Source: Nymphaea colorata (Eukaryota; Streptophyta; Magnoliopsida; Nymphaeales; Nymphaeaceae). Taken from it: DNA of 60,000 nucleotides. The notes under the pieces were generated by a model. It did no database searches. It was not told the DNA's origin and saw only the letters and a list, made by a program, of their open reading frames with translations. Positions within the stretch are counted from its first letter, which is position 1. Each line of letters opens with the position of its first letter. Below, one piece after another: positions 34,351-45,729 of the stretch. The stretch covers positions 22,408,981 through 22,468,980 of the forward strand of contig NC_045147.1 in the NCBI RefSeq assembly GCF_008831285.2. The letters run 5' to 3'. A program made the position numbers and the translations under genes.

Positions 34351-35910
34351 AATGCAAGAGAGAGAGAGAGAGAGTACCTGCAAGCCGGTAGGAAGAGCTC
34401 TCACGCAACACAAGAGCAAGGGGGAAGACAAGGAGAACGTGAAGACGTTGGTGAAAGGGGTAATGTGGGTAGAAAGGAGAAGCCCTTTCCTTTCCCTCCC
34501 TTTGCAACCAAACAAACTTTTTTATTTTCTTTCATTTCCCTCCTTTCTAATTAATCAATCAAACAAAAGATTGATGCATCAATCCCTCCCTTCCCCTCCA
34601 ACCAAACAGGGCATAAACTTAACAGGTATACTATCAAAGATTGCGGACTTGGAAAGTATAAAATCCTGAAAGAAGCAGGCAGGACTCCAGCTCCGCAAAA
34701 ACCTATAACACCTTGCCGAGGCCAAGAAAGTCGGTGACGAGGAGGTGAGATGCAAGCCTGTTCAATTGTGATGTTTTTCTACTATGCTGATGGATTATTA
34801 CAACCCACCAGCGGGTTCGACCTAGCGCACTGCTAATATATGTAAAAAGCTACAGGAGAACAAGGTCACAGTACCTCCTCTTTCTTCCTCTCTTCTTCTT
34901 CATCCAATGCTGCCTCTCCACCCTATAAACACCACCAAAACAAGGTAATGAGACAGTAGCACCAGAAAAAAAGGTAAAGAGAATAGGCTGGGAGAAGACA
35001 TGTTACATCTTTTAGCTTTCCCCATATCTCTTCAGCAAACTTCCTTGTGTATTCAGGATCATCAGTTAGCAGTATATTGTCAAACAAAGTTCCTGACTTT
35101 ACCTGGAATCACGTCCAATTTTAATTGCTGGTAAGTTTATCTGCAAATTCGTGGACGCCCTTTTACAAAGGTTTTGAATAGGTACTGACCTGCCACAACT
35201 CAATACCCACATACTTCAAATTGCGGAAAACATAGATATCGGGATCATCCTTGAAGTCTAGCGAACAGCACAGGTTAGCAGTAGATTATATAATAAAAAA
35301 TGTGTACACTATGAAAGAATTAAGTGACTAATAAGAACGGACCTGGATTGTCAATTATTGGTGCATCCCATTTGCCCTTGTAGTTGGGGTTCCTTTTTTT
35401 CTGTCAGAGGATAAGTGTCATCTCTCCTTCCTCCTCGTTCCAGTTTTCAGGCTTCAACAAGGAAAAAATATAAACAAATGGAAGAATTAAAAGCAGAACC
35501 ACTTAATAAAAAGACTATCATCTCCAATTAACTGATAAAAAATCATGAGACTCGAGATCAAATCCTTAACATCACTAGCATCAAAGTAACAATAACTTTA
35601 CAGCATCAGGATCAGGAATTTCTTTGGGAAGGTCATCATATCCCTTAACAAGCAAGAAGAAGCAAGCAAGAACAAGCAGTTAGCATACAAGTACCAAGAG
35701 AAGCTTAATGGGTTTCACACGAATCGCAGGGTAAAACTGTAATGATCGGAGTGACGACATTCATCAGAACTGCCTGGTATCTCTCCTCTGGAAAAACGGC
35801 AGAAAGATCATAAGGGCAATTTCAAAGTCATACCTCAGGCTTCTTATCTTCGGGATCTGGAATAAATTTCCTTTCATCCCAATCCTCAGGCTGCAAACAG
35901 CAAACGAATG

Positions 35911-36196
35911 TGTTAGAATATGTTGCTGTGGGAACCGGATCCATTCCTGGACCCGGTTCTATGGGGCGCGGGTACCGAGGCGGGCTCGGTACCCTAGGCG
36001 GCTTCTCCTCTCTCCCTCTTTATATTGTCACTTGTGTTTAGTGTTGAATTAAGTGAAATATAATTTTCTCTCTCCTAGGGTTGCGGTGTGCCCCTAGGTC
36101 AGAGCCTCCCCGTGGTTTTTCACCTCTTTCTGAGGTTTTCCACGTAGATTGTGTGTTCGTTCTCCACTCTCTCTCTGTGTGGTTCGTGTTTCTACA
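35911..36196 (+). repeat. 5' LTR of the young copia element
   Basis: 286 bp, starts TGTTAGAATATG and ends TTTCTACA. It contains the perfect stem-loop GGTACCGAG-GCGGG-CTCGGTACC at 35971-35993, and an imperfect one around GAACCGGATCC / ACCCGGTTC just before it. Confidence 0.96.
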
Positions 36197-36209
36197 TGGT
36201 ATCAGAGCC
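36197..36209 (+). other. Primer binding site (initiator tRNA-Met type)
   Basis: TGGTATCAGAGCC directly follows the 5' LTR. It is the usual plant copia site complementary to the 3' end of initiator tRNA-Met. Confidence 0.9.
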
Positions 36210-36281
36210 AGCGGAGTTGGAGAAGCGTTTTTTCCGCGGATCGTCAAGTTTTTTCGTCGCCTGACGCCGTTGAAGTTCCGG

Positions 36282-36440
36282 CGCCGCTGCTGCCCGTGTG
36301 ACGTCGCCCTGCTTTGCCGCCGCTGTCCTTTGTTCCGCAGCCGCCGTCCTCTGTTCCGGCGTCGCTGCTGCCCTTGTGACGTCGCCCTGCTCTGCCGCCG
36401 CCGTCCTCTGTTCCGCCGCCGCCGTCCTCTGTTCTGCCGT
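36282..36440 (+). repeat. GC-rich tandem repeat in the copia leader
   Basis: About two units with a period near 78 bp, sharing GCTGCTGCCC, TGTGACGTCGCCCTGCT and GCCGTCCTCTGTTCC. It lies between the primer binding site and the gag start at 36634. It is strikingly GC-rich, and the arginine-rich or cysteine-rich frames read through it are artefacts. Confidence 0.7.
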
Positions 36441-36633
36441 CCTCTGTTACGCCTCCGCGGTCCTCCGTTCGTCCTGTTCTTTGTTTCTGCCACCGTGGGT
36501 GGCCTCTGTGTTGCGCCGTCGCCTGCTTTACGTTGCCTCTGCCTCATTCCCGCCGCCGTCGCCGCTGCCTCCTTCCCGACGCCGTTGCCTCATTCCCGCT
36601 GCTGTGCCTCTTGTTGCTGTGTGCTAGTTTGTG

Positions 36634-39600
36634 ATGGCAGAAGCGATGGGGACTCAAAAAGATGCCGTTCTTGACACGGGCAGCGCCTCCAAGACTGAGA
36701 ACGTGCCGATCCAGGTCACCTCCATCCGTCTGACCAAGGACAATTACCTATCTTGGTCTGCCGCTCTCGAGATTGGGATTACTAGCCGTGGGCGTCTCTC
36801 TTACATCACTGGCGACAAACCTGCGCCCATCAAATCTGATCCTCAATGGGCGACGTGGGCGTTGGAGGACAGCCAAGTGAAGGTGTGGATTATCAGCTCC
36901 GTGTCATCCGATATTCAGCCCCTCATTCTGCGGAAGCCGACCTCTTTTGATATGTGGACTGTGCTTGCAAAGATGTATGGTCGCAAGAAGAGACATTTGC
37001 GTACCTATCAGATTAAACGCAGTATTTACTCTCTGACACAGGGTGATTTGTCTGTTGCTGCCTTCTATGCTGCCCTGAAGACCAAGTGGGAGGAGTTAGA
37101 TTATCATGTGACTGATGAGTGGACATGCGGTTCAGATCATTCCCTCTACTGGGAAAAGGAATGGATGGACCGTACGTTTCTGTTTCTGGGAGGCCTGCGG
37201 GATGAATTTGAGTCTATTCGTAGCCAGATTCTTAATGGTAATGAGATTCCGGGGATAGAGGAAGTCTATGCTCGTGTTGAGTCTGAAGAACAACGTCGCC
37301 AGGTGATGCATCTTGACACCGGTCATGGCCCTTCTGCCTTTGTCAGCCGTGCCTCAGGGACTGGGCAGCGTCCTGCCCGACATTGCACTCATTGCCACAA
37401 GTTGGGGCATTCGGTGGATTTCTGTTGGGATCTTCATCCCGAGAAGAGACTGGTCAGAGGTCGTCCTCCCTCTGGCAAGCGTAGCCCTTCTGTGTCTGAT
37501 TCCAGTCAGAGCAATTCTTCTAGTGGTGCAAAGTCCAAGTTGTCCCCTGCTCAACTCAAGGAGCTACAGGCGTACATCAGCCGTCTATCTACTACCCCTG
37601 AGGAGTCCTCCACGTCTGAAGGGGCTCAGCTAGCCCAAGCTCTCGTTGCCTCGACTGATCAAGGTAACCCTTCTCTTGGTGATTGGATTGTTGATAGTGG
37701 AGCCACTCACCACATGACAGGGGACTCTAAACTCTTTCAAGAATATCAACTTTCTTCTGGCAAGCAACGCGTGTCTATGGCAGATGGGTCTTCTATCTCT
37801 GTGGCTGGGAAAGGGAGCTTGTCCCTGTTGAACAAATACCGTCTCCACAATGCCCTGCATGTTCCAAATATTCCTGTGAACTTACTCTCTGTCAGCAGTA
37901 TTACTAAAGAATTAAACTGTAATCTGATTTTCTCTGCTGATCATTGTTCCCTGCAGGACTTGGTGACGGGGAAGAAGATTGGGATTGGTTCGGTTACTGA
38001 TGGGCTCTACAGGCTGCCGGTACAAGTTGCTTCAGCATTGATTTCTGCCACGAGTGGTCACTTGTCTGGTGTGAACGATAGATCTACTGTTCTGCGATGG
38101 CACGAGCGTCTTGGACATCTACCCTTCCAGTTAATAAAGAAGTTGTTTCCTCATTTGTTTGCTTCTGTCTCAATTGACTCCTTCGCTTGTGAAGTGTGTC
38201 AATTGGCTAAACATGTCAGGGCTTCGTACCCTATTTCTTTGAATAAAACCACTCATCCGTTTGCCTTAGTTCATTCCGATGTTTGGGGTCCTTCTGGAGT
38301 ACCCACGTGTGGTGGTTGTCACTATTTTTTGACGCTTATTGATGATTACTCTAGATGTACGTTCGTGTACTTGTTGCGAGAACGTAGTGAGGTTCCAGCA
38401 GTTGTGAAAAACTTTGTTGCCTTTGTTGAGACTCAATTCCATACTACTGTTCAAGCGTTCCGTACGGATAATGCAAGGGAATATGTCTCCCAATCCCTTG
38501 ATGAATTCTTGAAAGGCAAGGGTATTGTTCATGAAACCTCTTGTAGTTATACCCCTCCTCAAAATGGTATAGCTGAACGTAAAAATCGTCATCTATTGAA
38601 TGTTACCCGGGCCATTATGTTCCAACATCATGTCCCGAAGCGGTATTGGGGTGATGCACTTCTCACTAGTGCACATCTCATTAACCGTATGCCTACTAGG
38701 GTGTTGGATGGTCAGTCTCCTTATTCTACCCTGTGGCCCACTCAGAATCCGTGGCCTCTTACTCCTCGTGTCTTTGGGTGCAGTTGTTTTGTGCATAATC
38801 ATAGCCCTACTCTCAAAAAACTTGATCCCCGGTCTATTAAAGGAGTTTTCCTGGGGTACTCTTCCACTCAGAAGGGGTATAAATGTGTGGATCCCACTAC
38901 TTCCAAAGTGTATGTTTCGAGGGATGTCACATTTCATGAACATGAGTCGTATTTTTCGGTGAATCCTCTTCAGGGGGAGTGTCTTGGGAACAAAGGGGAA
39001 GAGTATTCCTCTAATCAGCTAATTCAGTTTATGGAGTTTTTGGATTACAAGGTTAGTCCCAGTGTGATTGACACGGTCACGGTCAGTAATGAGAAGGGCA
39101 GCCATATGGAAGGGGTCACGGTGGATGCTCAGCCCATTGTTGCCCGGGATCACTTGTTTGGCCAGGTTTATGTCAGAAAGGAGAAAGCTACAGTGGAAGA
39201 TGTTGGTGATGATGTCAGAAAGGAGAAAGCTACAGTGGAAGATGTTGGTGATGAGGATAGAACCAATCCCAATCCTGTGATCTCCCCGGATGACCCAAGT
39301 CCATCGAATGAAGAGCTCCCCATTGCTGTGCGCAAAGGCACCAGGTCATGTACTTCTCACCCTATTCAGAGATTTGTTTCTTATGCTAAGCTCAGTACAA
39401 ATTACAAATGTTTTATCACAACCTTATCCAAAGTTGTTATTCCCAGGTCGGTGGATGATGCTAAGGATGATCCCAAGTGATTACATGCTATGACAGAGGA
39501 GATGGGTGCGTTAGCTAAGAACAAAACATGGGAAGTTGTTGATATTCCTAAAGGGACACACCTAGTTGGCTCTAAGTGGGTTTACAACGTGAAGTACAAA

Positions 39601-40986
39601 CCTGATGGCACTGTAGATCGATATAAAGCTCGTTTGGTTGCAAAGGGGTTCAGTCAGAAGTATGGAATCGACTATCTTGAGACCTTTGCCCCTGTTGCAA
39701 AGTTGAAGACCGTGAGGGTTATTCTTGCTCTTGCTGTGCACAGGAAGTGGCGCATGGACCAGCTTGATGTTAAAAATGCGTTCTTGAACGGCCATCTGGA
39801 GGAAGAAGTCTATATGAGCATGCCTCCCGGGTATGTTCAAGAGGGAAAATGTTGTCACCTCAAGAAAGCTTTGTATGGCTTGAAGCAGTCGCCTAGAGCT
39901 TGGTTTGAGAGACTAAGGATCGTTATGAAGTCTACTGGGTACAAGCAAGGAAATGGAGATCATACCCTATTCATAAAGCAGAGAGGTGGTCTGGTGAGTC
40001 TTCTCCTTGTCTACGTTGATGATATGATTGTCACTGGCAGTGACGAAGAAGAAAACAGAAAGATGAAGGAGAGATTAGCTAAGGAATTCGACCTCAAGGA
40101 TCTGGGTAAGCTGAGATACTTTCTGGGGATAGAGATTGCTCGATCAGAGACAGGGCTGGTTATGAATCAAAGGAAGTACACTCTTGACTTACTAAAGGAG
40201 ACAGGCAAACTTGGTTGTAGGCCCTATCTTACTCCTATAGAGTCGGGAACTAAGATAAGTATCAAGACGGGCACTATTCTGGATGAGGAAGGAAAAGGGC
40301 GATATCAGAGGCTAGTAGGTAAGCTTATCTATCTTACTCTAACTCGCCCTGATATCACGTATGCGGTAAATGTGCTAAGTCAATTTATGCATGCTCCCAC
40401 GGATTGTCACTGGAAGAGTGCAGAAAGAGTGTTGGGATATCTAAAGAATGACCCAGGAAAAGGACTGTTGTATACTCGACAGGACAAACTTACTATTGAG
40501 GGCTACTCAGATGCAGATTGGGCAGGTTGCACTGACACAAGGAGGTCTACTACAAGGTATTGTATCTTTCTTGGAGGTAACCTAGTTGTTTGGAGAAGTA
40601 AGAGGCAAGAAGTATGTTCGAGGTCTAGTGCTGAGGCTGAGTACAGGGCTGTTGCAATGGGGGTTACAGAGATGCTGTGGCTGAAGATTCTTTTGACTGA
40701 TATTGGTGTGGAACTGGGAGATAAAATGAAGATGTACTGTGACAACAAGTCTGCGATTAATCTTGCCAATAATCCAGTTCTACATGACAGGACCAAACAT
40801 GTGGAGATTGACCGTCATTTTATCCGGGAACGCATTGACTCAAAGGAGCTGATTCTGCCATATATGAAGTCTGAAGATCAAGTTGCAGACGTCCTAACTA
40901 AAGGGCTTTGTACTTCTTCATTCGAAAAGAATGTTAGCAAGCTTGGCATGTTTGACATGTATGCCAAGCTTGAGGGGGAGTGTTAG
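36634..40986 (+). pseudogene. Copia gag-pol polyprotein with one in-frame TGA
   Basis: ATG at 36634. The frame runs to TGA at 39478-39480 and continues in the same frame to TAG at 40984-40986, which lies inside the first six bases of the 3' LTR. Domains: gag; zinc knuckle CTHCHKLGHSVDFC (about 37384); protease DSGATHH (about 37690); pre-integrase WHERLGH; integrase with HSDVWGP, DDYSR, DNAREY and GIAERKNRH; reverse transcriptase WVYNVK, LDVKNAFLNG and YVDDMI (about 40015); RNase H YSDADWAG, SSAEAEYRA and CDNKSAI. A 42-bp direct repeat (39172-39213 and 39214-39255) lies after the integrase. The TGA falls where copia proteins normally have Trp just before the reverse transcriptase, so a single nonsense change is the likely cause. 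Confidence 0.93.
40967..40980 (+). other. Polypurine tract
   Basis: The purine-rich run GAGGGGGAG abuts the 3' LTR, as needed for plus-strand priming. Confidence 0.85.
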
Positions 40987-41266
40987 AATATGTTGCTGTG
41001 GGAACCGGATCCATTCCTGGACCCGGTTCTATGGGGCGCGGGTACCGAGGCGGGCTCGGTACCCTAGGCGGCTTCTCCTCTCTCCCTCTTTATATTGTCA
41101 CTTGTGTTTAGTGTTGAATTAAGTGAAATATAATTTTCTCTCTCCTAGGGTTGCGGTGTGCCCCTAGGTCAGAGCCTCCCCGTGGTTTTTCACCTCTTTC
41201 TGAGGTTTTCCACGTAGATTGTGTGTTCGTTCTCCACTCTCTCTCTGTGTGGTTCGTGTTTCTACA
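40981..41266 (+). repeat. 3' LTR of the young copia element
   Basis: 286 bp, with no difference from the 5' LTR seen by eye. Followed by the target duplication GAATG. Confidence 0.96.
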
Positions 41267-41377
41267 GAATGACTTACACAAAACCAAATCTAAAATATAG
41301 AAAATGTTTTTGCTAAATATTTAGGAGGTCCACCAACCTTTTTTGCTTCCGGATCCTTGATTTGCTTTGGTGGAAGG

Positions 41378-41833
41378 TGTTAGAATGTATGTATCCCATC
41401 TATACATATACATATATGTATGTACATTACATATATTAGTCATCCAATATATGTTATATATATATATATATATATTTGGGTACTTAGGATATTTATGTAA
41501 TTTTTCACCTTTATGCCTTTTTCCTTTTTCTATATAACTTTGTACCTTTCCCCTTTTACCCCTGCCTTTTTTGTTTTTATGCAAAAGGGGACCAAAGGGG
41601 AGACGAGTCCCAACGGCTAGTTTTCTCCTCTCTCTTGTTCTCTCCCTTATATATAGTGTACAGCCCTCTTGTGTATTCTTACGCCTTTTTAGCCACATCT
41701 TGTATTCTTTGTTGGAATCAATATATGTTTGATTCCTCCTGGGTAAGGTCTCTTGAGTAGTACTTTGTTAAGTTAGTGGAAGCTTCAAGTGTGATATTTT
41801 TGAAGCATTTGTCTTGTTTGGGTCTGATTTACA
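41378..41833 (+). repeat. 5' LTR of the older copia remnant
   Basis: 456 bp, containing an (AT)n tract at about 41456-41475 and a TATATATA box near 41650. It ends GGTCTGATTTACA directly before the primer binding site. Confidence 0.88.
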
Positions 41834-41846
41834 TGGTATCAGAGCC
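41834..41846 (+). other. Primer binding site of the older copia remnant
   Basis: TGGTATCAGAGCC, the same initiator tRNA-Met type as in the younger element. Confidence 0.88.
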
Positions 41847-42133
41847 ACGCTTTAGTTCTTCGTTTTGTTGTCCTTCAAAATTTGAAGTTGTTCAGCCCCT
41901 GCTCTTTCTTTGAAGCAATGAAGCACTCCAAGTGTTTGATATATTGTTGGTTGTGTTATGACTCAAGAAGGTGTTGTTTTTTTCTTGTTGCTGGCTCTTG
42001 GATATTACTTCGTTTTAAAGTGATCTACGTGAGGGTTTAAGTACATTTTATCAAGCTTCCGTGGCTGTCAAAAGTTGGAAATGTTTTCCTAGTATCGTGG
42101 CAGCAAGCTCTTCATATTTTTGGAGCTGCCTTC

Positions 42134-44010
42134 TTGCTGTTGTTGGTGGCTGAGTTCGTGGATTTTTCACCAATGTTGAGAGTGTTTTGGCTATTCTTGT
42201 GGCTACCTCAACTTCATCTATACAAGATACACATTATAGATGAAAGAACTTCTTCTACTCCTCTCCCTAAACTTACTTCATCGAATTATGTTTCTTGGAC
42301 AAAAACTATAGATCATTTCATTAGAAGTAAAGACTTATGGGGACTTGTTGATGGATCTAAAAGTGAACCACAATTAGTCCTAACCAAAACCATAGATGGA
42401 AAAAACCCATGAACTAGATGGAGTTGAAAAAGATAAAGTTATGAATGAACATGAGAGAAAATGAGAAGAGTGGAAGATAGGACATCACAAGATTAATACT
42501 TGGATTATTGCTTGTGTCGATACTACAACCATGGGTCAAATAGCAAAACATAATTTTGCTCATGATGTTTCGGAATTCCTCAAGAAAACCCACACTATGA
42601 AGGATGTGACTTACATGTGCAATCTTCAAATGAAGATTGCAAGTCTCAACAAGGGGATAGGTCCATTAAGGAATACGTTGGATAAATGGAACAATTATGA
42701 GACGAACTTGCTCTGTTTGAACCCGAATGGTATGATCCAAGAGACATTGGAATAAGGGAAAAACAAATCCAAAGGAAAAAAATTATAAATTCATTCTTGG
42801 TCTTAGACCGGAATATGATGGAGTCAAAACTTCTTTGCTCCATAGACATAAAGTGTCATCTATGAATGAAGTCATAGCGGAGCTTCAAATGGAAGAAAAT
42901 AAACTCAATTTTTCTAAAGAAAAGAATAAAAGCGTTCTTGCTACCTCAAGATCTGGTGCTCATATGAGAACTTATAGACATCCACACTTCAACCGAGTAA
43001 ATGAAGGAGCAAGAAGAAGAATTATTTGTTATCATTGCCAAGAAAAAGGACAAACAAAACCCAAATGTCCAAAACTAAGAACTTGTGACAAGAGAAGCAA
43101 TGTGGCAACTCCCATCCAAGAAGAAAGGAAAGAAAAAAAGCACTTTTCAACTTGATCAACTTGTACGTGCTCTTCAACCTAAGCTTATTGAAGCCCTTCA
43201 ACCTTTGCTCAAGGGAGGAAGCACACCTTCAACATTGGGGGCTACCGTAGCATCTACCTCATCAAGTAAGTATTTTTAGATTATTGATTTGGGTGCATCT
43301 TTTCATATGACTCCTTGTGGATTCCTTCTCACCGAATGCACCAAAAATTATTCATATCCATTTGTAAAAACAGCCGATGGAACTTCTCTTGAAATTGATT
43401 TTGTTGAAAATCTTGATCAAACTTTTGAATCAAAAGTTTTAAAAGTACCTCAAGTACGATGTATTCCTAAACTAAACTTAACTTTGTTGTTCGTTTCTCA
43501 AATGGCTGACCTTGGTTTTGATATAATTTTCTCACAATATGAAATGTTTGATACAGGACCGTCTATCCAAGAAGACGATTAGGGAAGGTTTTAGAACAAA
43601 TGATCTCTACTACATAGATTTTTTGAACCTCTCAAGACCTTCATGAAATATCATCAAAGAATGTAACATTCAAACTTGGCACCAAAGACTTGGACATTCA
43701 AAAAAAGTATTGTCAAAAGAACTTTTGTTGTAATGATTGTATCAAGGCAAAAATGAAAGTCTTACCTTTTGATAATAGAAAATTTGTTACCCAAATGTCT
43801 TTTGATTTGGTCCATTCGGATGTGTTAGGACCCGCTCCTATTATGTCAAAAGGAGGATTATTATATTATGTGATCTTTATTGATGATTATTCTAGGCATA
43901 CTTGGGTTTATTTTTTCAAACACAAGTCGGAGGTATTTGTAAACTTCAAGAATTTCTATGACATGATCAAAACCCATTTGGCTTCAATATCAAATTCTTT
44001 AGAAGTGATT
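42134..44010 (+). pseudogene. Copia gag to integrase remnant
   Basis: Pieces in several frames: gag start LPKLTSSNYVSWTKTIDHFI (about 42265), LNFSKEKNK, a damaged zinc knuckle CYHCQEKGQTKPKC with Gln in place of the usual His (about 43030), protease DLGASFHMT where DSGAS is expected (about 43285), pre-integrase CCNDCIKAK, and integrase start HSDVLGP and IDDYSRHTWVYFF (about 43815-43910). The sequence then runs directly into LTR. Multiple stops and frameshifts make it non-functional. Confidence 0.87.
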
Positions 44011-44058
44011 CAAGTGTGATATTCTTGAAGCATTTGTCTTGTTTGGGCCTGATTTACA
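44011..44058 (+). repeat. Truncated 3' LTR of the older copia remnant
   Basis: CAAGTGTGATATTCTTGAAG to GATTTACA matches the last 48 bp of the LTR at 41378-41833. The rest of the 3' LTR was lost with the reverse transcriptase region. Confidence 0.85.
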
Positions 44059-45328
44059 GATGGATGGCCCAGTCAGAATACAAGCTCCCATTCCGTTTCC
44101 CATTGTTGTCTGTTAAGATACTGTAGGTGGCGTTAAGACGAAGAATGAAAGTATATACATGCGTCATTTGGTCAATCTCACTAGGAACACCTCTTTTTAT
44201 AGGATATTGTGTTCCATTGCGTGTGAGAATTGCTTGAACCTTTCAATCAGACAATCAACTTACATAATAAAAAATATGCACATGCAGAGACACAGGATGC
44301 ACCTATGTCAATTGAAAATCTGATGACTTGCTTAAATATTTCAACTCTTGCCAAGGTGGAAGGTTAATGTCGCACAAAACCACAAAGCTGAGAAAGCTTC
44401 CCATCTTCTATTCAAGAACCAAAAGAAGAACCAAGATGTACACATGTTACACCTATGCCAATTCAAAATCTGATGACAACATTCTAACTCTTGCCAGGAT
44501 GGAAGTTTAATGTAGCACAAAACCACAAAGCTGAGAAAGCTGCCCATCTTCTATTCAAGAACCAAAAGAAGAACCAAGATGTATGGTGCTCAATTAAGGT
44601 GCACATACATCATCATAGTGACAAAAAGCTTACCTAGAGTTAATAACAATGTAACATAAGGAGCTCTAGCAAGTACCTGTCATACATAAACAAAGCTACA
44701 TCACATGCAGCCAAGGAGTCCTTACTGGATAGAAGGCTTGCAATTCCATCTGGCGCCATCTCACGCAACACAAGGATATTGACAGTTCCCTGCAGAAAAT
44801 GATAAAAAGTAAAACTGAAGAAAAAAGGACATATACCGTCTCAAAATTTTGTTTGTACATGAACCAAGACAGTAACTGTAATAAGTTATTTGTAAACAAG
44901 AAAACATGCAGTATGAAATTGTAAAGTGATGTTGACAAACTCCCACGAGAACTCATTTAAACAAGAAAACATGCAGTTTGAAATTGTAAAGCGATGTAGC
45001 TTTACCCAAAACTTAGAAAGACTAGATCAAAACTTATTTCACCCACCCAAAACTGGTTTGACTCGCCGAGTCAAATCATTTGACTCATCTATACTCGTTT
45101 GACTCACCAAAATTTGGTGATAGATCTCATACTGAGACTTTAATGCTTGTCTTGTGGGTTGTTTTTCAATAATATATTGATACTTGATACTCAATCATGT
45201 CGAAGCATGCAACTAGGTAGTAGCCTAATGGTCTGGTTTCTTGTTATTACATGAGTAATATAACTTAGGCTGAGTTAGGCATGGCTTCAAATGATTTTAG
45301 TATGACTCAATTCTGAGTCACCAGGTTC

Positions 45329-45650
45329 CTTTGTCACATGGGTACTGCTGTAAAGGCAGCGTACCCGTACCGGCCAGGTACGACACTGGTGCTGGTACTG
45401 GTACTGTCCTGGGTACCTCTTGGGTACCGGTCAACGTACCCAGGACTGTATCCGTCCAATTTAAGACTCGATCAAAGTTGACCGAGTCCTTTCTTATCCA
45501 AAATTTATGATTTTATTTTTGTTCTTTACACCATTTACACTCAGGAAACACATACAAAGTTGTGTTTCATATTTTTTTCAATAGTTTCTTCTTTAGAAAC
45601 TATAAATTTTGCTCATTAATCCGCTATTTTCTTTGAATTCCTATTTTATG

Positions 45651-45729
<79 letters not shown>

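Larger units (their letters stand above)
28814..34613 (-). mobile_element. PIF/Harbinger DNA transposon, degenerate, 5.8 kb
   Basis: Bounded by 3-bp target duplications TAA (28811-28813 and 34614-34616), as expected for Harbinger. Terminal inverted repeats: CACCCTGTTAGGTTGGAGGG at the left, and TGCCCTGTTTGGTTGGAGGG read inward from the right. It encodes remnants of both typical proteins on the minus strand: a DDE transposase and a Myb/SANT-like protein. It is inserted in an intron of the calreticulin pseudogene and itself hosts a hAT MITE at 33764-34350. Confidence 0.9.
35911..41266 (+). mobile_element. Ty1-copia LTR retrotransposon, full length, young
   Basis: A 5356-bp element flanked by the 5-bp target duplication GAATG (35906-35910 and 41267-41271). 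LTRs 35911-36196 and 40981-41266 are both 286 bp and identical by eye, beginning TGTTAG and ending TACA. Primer binding site, gag, protease, integrase, reverse transcriptase, RNase H and polypurine tract are in copia order. It sits in an intron of the calreticulin pseudogene, opposite to that gene. It is GC-richer than its surroundings. The single obvious defect is a TGA at 39478-39480. Confidence 0.96.
41378..44058 (+). mobile_element. Older Ty1-copia remnant with deleted 3' half
   Basis: Starts with a 456-bp 5' LTR (41378-41833; TGTTAG to TTACA) and a primer binding site. Degraded gag-integrase sequence follows, then a jump into the last 48 bp of a 3' LTR (44011-44058, matching the 5' LTR end with two differences). 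Reverse transcriptase and RNase H are gone. Flanks GAAGG (41373-41377) and GATGG (44059-44063) are a 5-bp target duplication with one mutation. Removing the element and one copy rejoins the calreticulin exon in frame across the junction (WAILPPK). Confidence 0.9.
28429..44240 (-). pseudogene. Calreticulin pseudogene, 5' truncated, split by three transposons
   Basis: ER lumen calcium-binding lectin chaperone. Exons on the minus strand: about 44240-44059 joined to 41377-41338 (one exon cut by a copia element), 35890-35835, 35643-35602, 35449-35343, 35257-35190, 35102-35007, 34922-34875, 28793 to about 28755, 28664-28556 and 28440-28429. Visible pieces: THVYTFILR, PPKQIKDPEAKK, PEDWDE and IPDPEDKKPE repeats of the P-domain, [27 protein letters not shown], an acidic tail, and a final exon that joins CAT to GACGAACTATAG, restoring HDEL-stop. 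Damage: the lectin-domain 5' exons are missing at the block B junction, a frameshift precedes SLYSDW, the P-domain has a stop (ILTxQKK region near 35400), and the acidic-tail exon is frameshifted. The family assignment is firm; individual exon edges in damaged parts are approximate. Confidence 0.87.

Noticed and set aside
36197-36209. tRNA-like sequence TGGTATCAGAGCC (also at 41834)
   Set aside because: Only 13 bases directly after an LTR: it is a primer binding site, not a tRNA gene.
36038-36627. Arginine-rich and cysteine-rich open frames on both strands
   Set aside because: They are readings of the GC-rich tandem leader and LTR of the copia element, not genes.
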